A DNA stretch of 64,000 nt from assembly GCF_001651855.1 (NCBI RefSeq), contig NZ_LNQC01000077.1:213371-277370 (forward strand). The letters run 5' to 3'. Shown here one piece after another: positions 53,610 through 60,262 of the stretch. A program made the position numbers and the translations under genes. The notes below the pieces were generated by a model. The model saw only the letters and a list, made by a program, of their open reading frames with translations. It searched no databases and was not told where the DNA came from. The stretch comes from Sinorhizobium americanum (lineage in GTDB: Bacteria > Pseudomonadota > Alphaproteobacteria > Rhizobiales > Rhizobiaceae). Numbering within the stretch: position 1 is the stretch's first letter; every line of letters begins with the position of its first letter.

Positions 53610-53644
53610 CATGACGGCGAAGCTCTTCGGCAAAGGAGGAGGAA

Positions 53645-54124
53645 ATGCAGAGCTATCGAAATTTCGCGCTTGCCGCCTTTCTCGCCGTCCTTTTGTCGGC
53701 AACAGCCGGTTCCGCACAGGAAGGCGACGATGATGACGACGCGGCACAGCCGGCTGCGGCCGCCGAGCAGGTGACGCGGGCCAGCAAGGACGTCCCCGAA
53801 CTGATCCTTGGATCGAAGGACGACCAGTTCACCGTCAATCAGAAGGATTTCACGCTGATCGCCGGCCAAGGCTACCGCTGGAAGATATCCGCTGCGGGCG
53901 GTCTGGAATACAAGTTCCACACCGACCTCTTCCGCAATGTGTGGATGAACCAGATCGTCATCAACGATCTCGAAGTGTACATGAACGGTGCCCCCGCCTG
54001 GCTCGAATATGATGCGGACGGCACGATCCAAATCCAGTTCACCACCGTGCGTCCGGGTGTCTATACTTGGTCGGTGCCCGATCTCGCCGGCAGAGGCATG
54101 CAGGGAGCGATCACCATTAGATAG
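53645..54124 (+). CDS. Exported acidic-leader protein of the PQQ/ABC block
   Basis: The 159-residue protein has a signal peptide (FALAAFLAVLLSATAGSAQ) followed at once by a run of Asp (EGDDDDDAA). It ends in a compact beta-rich domain (ELILGSKDDQFTVNQKDFTL, GVYTWSVPDLAGRGMQGAIT). The fold resembles cupredoxin-like periplasmic domains, though no Cys is present for type 1 copper. The Asp cluster is a plausible hard-metal site. A strong GGAGGAGG ribosome site precedes ATG 53645. I do not recognise a named function. Confidence 0.8.
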   Translation: MQSYRNFALAAFLAVLLSATAGSAQEGDDDDDAAQPAAAAEQVTRASKDVPELILGSKDDQFTVNQKDFTLIAGQGYRWKISAAGGLEYKFHTDLFRNVWMNQIVINDLEVYMNGAPAWLEYDADGTIQIQFTTVRPGVYTWSVPDLAGRGMQGAITIR

Positions 54125-54170
54125 GTCGGGATGCGGGCCAACTTGGCTGTTTGAGGAGGACGACGCAAAC

Positions 54171-54953
54171 ATGCAGCATGTGAGAGCAAACGACGGATTG
54201 AGCCTGCCGGCCGCCCTTGACGTCTCGGCGGTCAACCATAGCTACGGCCGCAAGCAGGTTCTGTCCGACATTTCTTTTTCGGTTGCAGCCGGGCGCTTCA
54301 CAGTCCTTCTCGGCCTCAACGGGGCCGGCAAGACGACGCTGTTCTCGCTGATCAGCCGTCTCTTCGACACGCGCCGGGGAACGATCCGCATTTTCGGCCA
54401 CGACGTCAGCCGCGAGCCGGGCGAGGCGCTGCGGCGGCTCGGCATCGTCTTTCAGGCGCGCACCCTAGATCTCGACCTCAGCGTCCATCAAAATCTCTCC
54501 TACCACGCCTCGCTGCACGGTATCGGGCAAGGAGAGGCTCGCGCGCGGATCGGAGCGCTGCTTGCCCAGATCGGCATGAGCGACCGACTGCACGACAAGG
54601 CGCGCAGCCTTTCCGGGGGGCAGATGCGTCGGATCGAAATCGCGCGGGCGCTGCTGCACCGGCCATCTCTGCTGCTCCTCGACGAGGCAACCGTCGGGCT
54701 GGACATCCGGTCGCGCGCCGAGATCCTCGCCACCATCCGTAAGCTCGTGGCGACCGATGGCATCGGTGTCTTCTGGGCGACCCATCTCATCGACGAGGTC
54801 GAAGACGGCGATCATGTCGTCATACTCCACCAAGGAAGGGTGCTCGCGGACGGCAGGGTCGACGACGTCGTCCGTTCCTGCGGCGCAAGCAGCATTCGAG
54901 AAGCCTTTGCGACGCTGAGCGGGGTCGCTACGGCAGACGGAGGCCGCCGATGA
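54171..54953 (+). CDS. ABC transporter ATPase (PQQ/alcohol-associated)
   Basis: The 260-residue ATPase has Walker A LLGLNGAGKTTL near residue 47, the Q loop IVFQARTLDLDL, signature SLSGGQMRRIEIARALL and Walker B LLLLDEATVGLD. It is of the ABC-2/NatA-type exporter class. ATG 54171 follows GAGGAGGA, and the stop overlaps the permease start by 4 bp. With the permease it forms one transporter; exporter-class chemistry means direction of transport is open. Confidence 0.92.
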   Translation: MQHVRANDGLSLPAALDVSAVNHSYGRKQVLSDISFSVAAGRFTVLLGLNGAGKTTLFSLISRLFDTRRGTIRIFGHDVSREPGEALRRLGIVFQARTLDLDLSVHQNLSYHASLHGIGQGEARARIGALLAQIGMSDRLHDKARSLSGGQMRRIEIARALLHRPSLLLLDEATVGLDIRSRAEILATIRKLVATDGIGVFWATHLIDEVEDGDHVVILHQGRVLADGRVDDVVRSCGASSIREAFATLSGVATADGGRR

Positions 54954-55816
54954 GCTTGCAGTCTGCCGCCGACGGAATTCCGGCCGATCGCCGCCCGGGC
55001 TTCAGCGCCCGCCAGTATCTCGTCTGCCTGAAGGGCATCCTCATCCGCGAAGGCCTTCGCTTTCTCAATCAGCGAGAGCGCTTCGTCTCGTCGCTGGTTC
55101 GTCCGCTCCTCTGGCTGTTCGTGTTCGCCGCCGGCTTCCGCCAGGTTCTCGGCGTCTCCATCATCCCGCCCTACAAGACCTATGTGCTCTACGAGGTCTA
55201 CATCACCCCGGGACTGTGCGGCATGATCCTGTTGTTCAGCGGCATGCAGTCGTCGCTCTCGATGGTCTACGACCGGGAAATGGGAAACATGCGGACCTTG
55301 CTAATCAGCCCGTTTCCCCGCTGGTTCCTGCTGGTCTCCAAGCTGCTCGCGGGCGTGATTGTATCGATCATGCAGGTCTATGCCTTTCTTGCCATCGCCT
55401 GGTTCTGGGACGTCAGGCCGCCATGGACCGGCTATCTGTTGATCCTGCCCGCGCTGTTCCTGTCCGGGATGATGCTCTGCTCGCTCGGAATGCTCCTGTC
55501 GTCGATGATCAGGCAACTGGAGAATTTCGCAGGGATCATGAACTTCGTGATCTTCCCGATGTATTTCGCCTCGCCGGCGCTCTATCCGCTGTGGCGCATT
55601 CAGGAATCGAGCCCGCTTCTCCACAAGATCTGTATCGCAAACCCGTTCACCTATGCGGTCGAACTGATCCGCTTCGCTCTTTATGGACAGATCGACTGGG
55701 GATCGCTGTCGATCGTGGTTGCGTTCACCGTGCTGTTTCTTGGCGGCGCGATCCTCGCCTATGATCCGTCGAACGGCTTGCTCAGCCGCAGGCAGGATAC
55801 GGGAGGAAATGCCTGA
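54950..55816 (+). CDS. ABC-2 type permease (PQQ/alcohol-associated)
   Basis: The 288-residue membrane protein has six predicted helices and the ABC-2 family pattern (VRPLLWLFVFAAGFRQVLG, MVYDREMGNMRTLLISPFPR near residue 105). The later helix LGMLLSSMIRQLENFAGIMN is typical of the drug/antibiotic and alcohol-associated exporters such as PedC. It is coupled to the ATPase gene (ATGA) and to the next gene, whose start overlaps its stop. Confidence 0.9.
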   Translation: MSLQSAADGIPADRRPGFSARQYLVCLKGILIREGLRFLNQRERFVSSLVRPLLWLFVFAAGFRQVLGVSIIPPYKTYVLYEVYITPGLCGMILLFSGMQSSLSMVYDREMGNMRTLLISPFPRWFLLVSKLLAGVIVSIMQVYAFLAIAWFWDVRPPWTGYLLILPALFLSGMMLCSLGMLLSSMIRQLENFAGIMNFVIFPMYFASPALYPLWRIQESSPLLHKICIANPFTYAVELIRFALYGQIDWGSLSIVVAFTVLFLGGAILAYDPSNGLLSRRQDTGGNA

Positions 55817-56445
55817 TGCGGTGCTCGCCTCTGACGCGCATCATCCCCGCCGCGGTCGCTGCAATCGTCTCATGGCCCGCCTTGGCGGCGCAGGGAGGCG
55901 ATCCCGACTGGCCCTGCATTCAGCGCAAGGTTCCGGAGCTCTCGCTCGGCCAGGTATGGACCGGCGCCGCACTGCCGCAAACGGCCGCCGGCTGGTCGAA
56001 GGATGCGGCCATTTCCCATTTGGTGACGGAACTGGCGGCGCGCCGCGTGCCGCTGCCGGAGGCACAGCAAAAGATCAGGGAATATGGGGATAGCTTGCCG
56101 GAGGCCGAGAAGGAACGGCGCATGACCATGCTCGTACAGGGCCTGTTCGATCACATGAACCGGGAACGCTCGGTCGTCATCGCCGGCATCGCCCGCTATG
56201 CCCACGCGCAGAGGGACATGGCGGCATTCCTGCGGCAGGAGGCTTCGGCGGTCGATGCGTTGCGGGCGAAGCCCGCTGCCGACCCGAATGAGCTTGCAAG
56301 GCGGAACGACCGGCTGATGTTTCAGACGCGTGTTTTTCAGGAGCGCGCGCAATCGTTGAGCTTCGTTTGCGAAGTGCCGACGCTGATCGAGCAGCGCCTC
56401 TACGCTCTCGTCAAATCGATCGCGCAGACGCTGGGCGATCGATGA
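55816..56445 (+). CDS. Exported protein of the PQQ/ABC block
   Basis: The 209-residue protein has a signal peptide ending in AALAA-like sequence and a first mature segment DPDWPCIQRKVPELSLGQVW near residue 34. A helical region rich in Glu/Arg follows, with no recognisable catalytic site. One Cys sits near the N-terminus and one near the C-terminus (FVCEVPTLIEQR). Its start overlaps the permease stop by 1 bp, so it belongs to the transporter operon. It may be a periplasmic accessory. Function unknown. Confidence 0.8.
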   Translation: MRCSPLTRIIPAAVAAIVSWPALAAQGGDPDWPCIQRKVPELSLGQVWTGAALPQTAAGWSKDAAISHLVTELAARRVPLPEAQQKIREYGDSLPEAEKERRMTMLVQGLFDHMNRERSVVIAGIARYAHAQRDMAAFLRQEASAVDALRAKPAADPNELARRNDRLMFQTRVFQERAQSLSFVCEVPTLIEQRLYALVKSIAQTLGDR

Positions 56446-56633
56446 GCCCCCGGGAGCTGTCACCGACCGCGAGGCGGCGGGCTTTCCGCCGTAATTGACG
56501 CTGGTTTATCGCGCGCGTATCCTCGTTTTGCGGGCTTTCCATCAGGCACCTTGTGAAGGCCGGCTATCGGACTGGTGCGTTGAACGTGCCAGTCGGCGTT
56601 GCCTCTGCGCGTTCGTGCGGGAAAGCTGCTTGA

Positions 56634-56843
56634 GTGAACCTCGTCGATCTCGTCCTGACCGTCTGCATGCTGGCCGACCCTAGCCGTTGCCGCACCGAGC
56701 ACCTGTATTTCCAGAGCCACGGATCGCTGGTCCAATGCATGATGTTGGCTCCGGCGGAGATCGCCAAGTGGTCTGCAAGCCATCCGGGACTGAAGATCGT
56801 GCGCTGGAAGTGTGTTTTCCCGCCCGGGGAGCGCGAAATCTGA
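56634..56843 (+). CDS. Small conserved hypothetical protein (69 aa)
   Basis: The 69-residue protein begins MNLVDLVLTVCMLADPSRC and ends IVRWKCVFPPGEREI, with four Cys/Met-rich pairs suggesting two disulfides or a metal site. I recall similar short proteins in rhizobial and methylobacterial genomes, but no function. It starts at GTG 56634 and ends 33 bp before the next ABC binding protein. It has no cleavable signal apart from a weak hydrophobic N-terminus. Confidence 0.65.
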   Translation: MNLVDLVLTVCMLADPSRCRTEHLYFQSHGSLVQCMMLAPAEIAKWSASHPGLKIVRWKCVFPPGEREI

Positions 56844-56876
56844 CGTCACTGCAAGCAAATCGATGGAGGTGCCATC

Positions 56877-57869
56877 ATGAACATATCGCGGCGCGCGCTT
56901 TGCGAGGTGGCCTTGCTCGCTGCTGCCAATCCTCTCGGCTTTCCTGCCTTGGCAACCCCGACTGCTCCGAAAGTGCGGGTGGGCGTCCTGAAATTCGGCA
57001 CGGTGAATTGGGAACTCGATACCATCAAGCACAATAAATTCGATGCGGCCAACGGCATCGAGGTGGACGTCGTCTATTTCGCCGGCGAGGACGCCACCAA
57101 TGTGGCCATGCTTGCCGGCGATCTCGACGTCATCGTTTCAGACTGGCTGTGGGTGTCGCGCCAGCGGTCCGAGGGCGAAGACCTGACACTCGCACCCTAC
57201 TCGACCGCCGTTGGCGCCATCATGGTCAAAAACGAGGCGCCAATTCGTGAAATCCCCGACCTCGTGGGCAAGAAGATCGGCGTTGCCGGCGGCTCGCTCG
57301 ACAAGAGCTGGCTACTGATCCAGGGACTTGCTGAGCGCGACCACAAGATCGACCTGGCCAAAGAGAGCGACCTGGTTTTCGGCGCGCCGCCGCTGCTCTC
57401 GGAGAAGGCGCTTTCCGGCGAGCTCGACGCGGTCCTGAATTTTTGGCATTTCTGTGCGCGACTGGAGGCAAACGGCTTCCGCCGGCTGATCGGTGCCGAC
57501 GATGCAGCCAAGGCGCTTGGGGCATCGGGGCCGGTCTCGGCCCTCGGATACGTGTTCCGCGACAAATGGGCGGACGAAAACCCCGATGCGGCGATGGGCT
57601 TTGTCAAGGCAAGCGCAGAGGCCAAGAGGCTGCTCGCTCGATCAGACGACGAATGGCGGCGCTTGGCGCCGATCATGCGCGCCGAGGGCAAGGAACTCGA
57701 AGTGCTGCGCGACCGCTATCGTGAAGGCATTCCGAACCGGCCTCTCGCGGAAGAGGAAAGCGATGCCGCCAAGCTCTACGAAGTTCTCGCGCAACTCGGC
57801 GGGGAGAAGCTCGTCGGCAAAGCGCGGCAGATGGCTCCCGGGACGTTCTGGGCTGCATTGAAGACATGA
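56877..57869 (+). CDS. NitT/TauT-type ABC substrate-binding protein
   Basis: The 330-residue exported protein starts with ISRRALCEVALL, a Tat-like twin Arg followed by a hydrophobic stretch. The periplasmic-binding fold of the NitT/TauT/SsuA class is seen as VRVGVLKFGTVNWELDTIKH near residue 36 and IREIPDLVGKKIGVAGGSLD near residue 121. It is coupled to a permease and ATPase, making a complete importer. Placed just before xoxF, it is a candidate for uptake of something needed for alcohol oxidation, but the ligand is unknown. Confidence 0.88.
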   Translation: MNISRRALCEVALLAAANPLGFPALATPTAPKVRVGVLKFGTVNWELDTIKHNKFDAANGIEVDVVYFAGEDATNVAMLAGDLDVIVSDWLWVSRQRSEGEDLTLAPYSTAVGAIMVKNEAPIREIPDLVGKKIGVAGGSLDKSWLLIQGLAERDHKIDLAKESDLVFGAPPLLSEKALSGELDAVLNFWHFCARLEANGFRRLIGADDAAKALGASGPVSALGYVFRDKWADENPDAAMGFVKASAEAKRLLARSDDEWRRLAPIMRAEGKELEVLRDRYREGIPNRPLAEEESDAAKLYEVLAQLGGEKLVGKARQMAPGTFWAALKT

Positions 57870-58690
57870 CGGCAGAATTCGGATCGGAGAACGGATTGCC
57901 TGCACGCCGGCGCCCACGCACCGCCCGTTGGATCGGCGCCGCCTTGCCGGCGGCAACGGCCATGGCATCGCTCCTCGCCTTGGGCTTGCTCTGGAGCCTC
58001 GCGGCCGGCATCTGGCCGAGCCGTGCCTTTCCGCCACCGCTCGCGGTCTGGCAGGTCCTTCTCAAGGAGGCGGCGAGCGGCGACCTTTGCTTCCATCTGG
58101 CCATGACTCTCTGGCGGGTCGCGGCTGCCTATGTCGTCGCCATGATCGTTGGGTCGGTCATCGGCGTCCTGCTCGGCATGCACAGGCGGGCGGACTTCTT
58201 CTTCAATCCGTGGCTCGTGCTTTTCCTCAACCTCCCGGCCCTAGTCGTCATCGTGCTCGCCTATATCTGGTTCGGCCTGACCGAGGCTGCCGCAATCGGC
58301 GCGGTCGCCATCAACAAGATACCCAACGTTGTCGTCACGATGCGCGAGGGCGCGCGTGCGCTCGAGCCCCGCTTCGCGGAAATGGCGACGGTCTATCGGC
58401 TCGGGCCGATCGACCAGGTTCGCCATATCCTGGTGCCGCAGCTGCAGCCCTATTTCGCCGCCGCCTCGCGCTCCGGCATTGCGTTGATCTGGAAGATCGT
58501 GCTCGTCGTCGAGCTGCTCGGCCGCTCCAGCGGAGTCGGCTTCCAGATCTATCTCTACTTCCAGATATTCGATGTTGCCGCCATCCTTGCCTATACGCTC
58601 GCTTTCGTGGCTATCATGCTGTCGATCGAACTCCTTCTGGTGCAGCCACTTGAACGACATGCAACCCGCTGGCGTCGCCGCTCCGCTTAA
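57866..58690 (+). CDS. NitT/TauT-type ABC permease
   Basis: The 274-residue inner-membrane protein has six helices and the binding-protein-dependent permease coupling loop NKIPNVVVTMREGARALEPR near residue 150. The cytosolic EAA region leads into LVPQLQPYFAAASRSGIALI. Start overlaps the binding-protein stop (ATGA); stop overlaps the ATPase start by 32 bp. Confidence 0.9.
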   Translation: MTAEFGSENGLPARRRPRTARWIGAALPAATAMASLLALGLLWSLAAGIWPSRAFPPPLAVWQVLLKEAASGDLCFHLAMTLWRVAAAYVVAMIVGSVIGVLLGMHRRADFFFNPWLVLFLNLPALVVIVLAYIWFGLTEAAAIGAVAINKIPNVVVTMREGARALEPRFAEMATVYRLGPIDQVRHILVPQLQPYFAAASRSGIALIWKIVLVVELLGRSSGVGFQIYLYFQIFDVAAILAYTLAFVAIMLSIELLLVQPLERHATRWRRRSA

Positions 58691-59399
58691 AGTCGACATT
58701 GCCGAAAAGACGTTTCGCTCGGCGGAAGGCGTTACGATTGTCGCGCTGCGCGGACTTTCCTTCGAGGTGAGGCAGGGTGAATTCGCCTGCCTGCTCGGCC
58801 CGTCGGGGTGCGGCAAGACCACGACCCTGCGCATTCTGCTGGGCCTCGATCGGCAGTTTTCCGGCAGCTATCAACTACCGGAAGACGGTTCCAATCGCGT
58901 CGCTGCGGTCTTCCAGGAGCCGGTGCTCCTCCCCTGGCGGACTGTGGAGCAGAACGTCCGTCTTGCCTTGGCGCCGCGCCTCAGGGACAGGGACCTCGAC
59001 TGGCTGTTCGACATTCTGGGGCTTTCGGCAATGCGGGCGCTCTACCCTTCGGAACTTTCCCTCGGCCTCGCGCGCCGCGCCGCGCTCGCCCGGGCCTTCG
59101 CCACGGAGCCCGCAATTCTTTTTCTGGACGAGCCGTTCACCTCGCTCGACGAACGAACCGCCGACAAACTGCGCCAGCTTCTGATGAGGGTGTGGGCGGC
59201 GAGGCCCACCACGGCCCTGATGGTCACCCACAATTTGCGTGAGGCGCTTTTGCTTGCCGATCGCATCGTCGTGCTATCGCCGCGTCCGGCGCATGTGCTG
59301 GGCATCTTCGACGTGGGCCTCCCGCGTCACTTGCGTGAGGCGGCGTGGCTGGACCAGCTTGTCTCGGAATTTCACCAGAGGTTTCGAGACGCGGTTTGA
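58659..59399 (+). CDS. NitT/TauT-type ABC ATPase with altered signature motif
   Basis: The 246-residue ATPase has Walker A LLGPSGCGKTTTLRILLG near residue 46, the Q loop VFQEPVLLPWRTVEQN and Walker B ILFLDEPFTSLDE. The signature that normally reads LSGGQ is ELSLGLARRAALARAFA, missing both Gly-Gly and Gln. The D and H loops (VTHNLREALLLADRI) are intact. Whether it still turns over ATP normally is open. Last of the three-gene importer, closed by a palindromic element. Confidence 0.88.
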   Translation: MQPAGVAAPLKVDIAEKTFRSAEGVTIVALRGLSFEVRQGEFACLLGPSGCGKTTTLRILLGLDRQFSGSYQLPEDGSNRVAAVFQEPVLLPWRTVEQNVRLALAPRLRDRDLDWLFDILGLSAMRALYPSELSLGLARRAALARAFATEPAILFLDEPFTSLDERTADKLRQLLMRVWAARPTTALMVTHNLREALLLADRIVVLSPRPAHVLGIFDVGLPRHLREAAWLDQLVSEFHQRFRDAV

Positions 59400-59440
59400 T
59401 CGCGCCCAGAGCGCGACGCCAGTCAGAGCCTTTGTTTTTG

Positions 59441-59487
59441 TGCATGTCGTCATCCCAAAACCGCTGCGCACTCTTGGGTGACATGCT
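59441..59487. repeat. GCATGTCG palindromic element, last copy
   Basis: TGCATGTCG and TGACATGC arms flank CCCAAAA...CTCTTGGG. The preceding CTTTGTTTTTG matches the flank of the copy at 21232 (CTTTATTTTTG). Its right arm ends 1 bp before the stop codon of the convergent small gene (59488). Confidence 0.88.
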
Positions 59488-59835
59488 CTAGAAGCAGCGG
59501 ACCTCCGCTTCAGCCTGCGCTCGCCTCAGTTCAGCGTCGGCGGATTTCGCCGGCGCACTCTGGCGGAAGAGGGCCCCTCTTTCGCCGGTCTGAAGTCCGA
59601 GGCTCCTGAAGGTCTCGGCCGTCTCATAGCGTTCGTAAGGCATGATCGACGCTATGACGTCGATCGAGCATGAACAGCGTTCGAGAGCGGCGCGCGTTTC
59701 GCCGTTGGCTTTCATGCAGCCATACACATAGTCGACGACGGCAACCGTTGGGTAGCCTCCAGCGGCCGCTGCCGACGCGCCACCCGTGAGCGCAACCAGC
59801 AAGCCGATCACTTCCGAGTTACCAGTCGTCACCAT
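59488..59835 (-). CDS. Small exported Cys-motif protein adjacent to xoxF
   Basis: The 115-residue protein has a signal peptide (VIGLLVALTGGASAAAAGG) and a mature part with YPTVAVVDYVYGCMKANGET and RCSCSIDVIASIMPYERYET, three Cys in a pattern suggesting a disulfide or metal site. I recall homologues beside xox/mxa genes in methylotrophs, without a function. A perfect GGAGGA ribosome site lies 5 bp before ATG 59835. It is divergent from xoxF across a 427-bp regulatory region. Confidence 0.8.
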   Translation of the reverse strand: MVTTGNSEVIGLLVALTGGASAAAAGGYPTVAVVDYVYGCMKANGETRAALERCSCSIDVIASIMPYERYETAETFRSLGLQTGERGALFRQSAPAKSADAELRRAQAEAEVRCF

Positions 59836-59885
59836 GAATCTCCTCCGGCTTCGACACCTAGGGCAGGCTCTTAAATTAATCTGTC

Positions 59886-59927
59886 TTGGCTATGTATTAG
59901 TCTAGTAAATTCTCACATAGCAGCCAA
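59886..59927. promoter_or_regulatory. Inverted repeat, candidate operator between divergent genes
   Basis: TTGGCTATGT (59886-59895) is mirrored by ACATAGC-ag-CCAA (59915-59927), a 10-bp repeat with a 2-bp bulge and a 19-bp spacer. It lies about 50 bp from the small gene and 75 bp upstream of the xoxF -35. Confidence 0.45.
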
Positions 59928-59959
59928 TCTTGATTCGACAAATATTAGTAACTTCCGTA

Positions 59960-60007
59960 TTGCAAGGCAGCATCTTTTGTTTTGCATTGCAGCATCGGTT
60001 GTATAAT
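59960..60007 (+). promoter_or_regulatory. Predicted xoxF promoter with 22-bp-spaced direct repeats
   Basis: TTGCAAGGCAGCATC (59960-59974) and TTGCATTGCAGCATC (59982-59996) differ at two bases and start 22 bp apart, two helical turns. The second overlaps a candidate -35 (TTTTGC, 59980-59985), 16 bp before a perfect TATAAT at 60002-60007. This is the arrangement of an activator binding next to RNA polymerase. The start site would be near 60014. Confidence 0.5.
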
Positions 60008-60262
60008 GAACCTTGCTTTATTCTGCATGATCGCCTATTCTCCAGCGGTTTCCGGCTTCAAGCCTTGTCTGGGAGCGGCGAAGTCTCGCTTATCAAGAGG
60101 TTCGGCAATAACGGTGCCCTCTGCCGATCCGAATGAGCCGTGACACGCTGACGGAAGCGCATGTCCCACGACGAGCATGAGATGCTTGGGCTGGCCTTTG
60201 TGGTCACCTGCGGAATTGTGAAGACGAGCCTCGGGTGACTAACGACATCGGGAGGACTTCGC

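Larger units (their letters stand above)
59836..60262. other. 427-bp divergent regulatory region upstream of xoxF
   Basis: This AT-rich space separates the leftward small exported protein gene and xoxF. It contains an inverted repeat at 59886-59927, a 15-bp direct repeat and a TATAAT promoter (separate entries). The roughly 250 bp after the predicted start site would form a long xoxF leader. No gene or known riboswitch is recognised in it. Confidence 0.6.
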
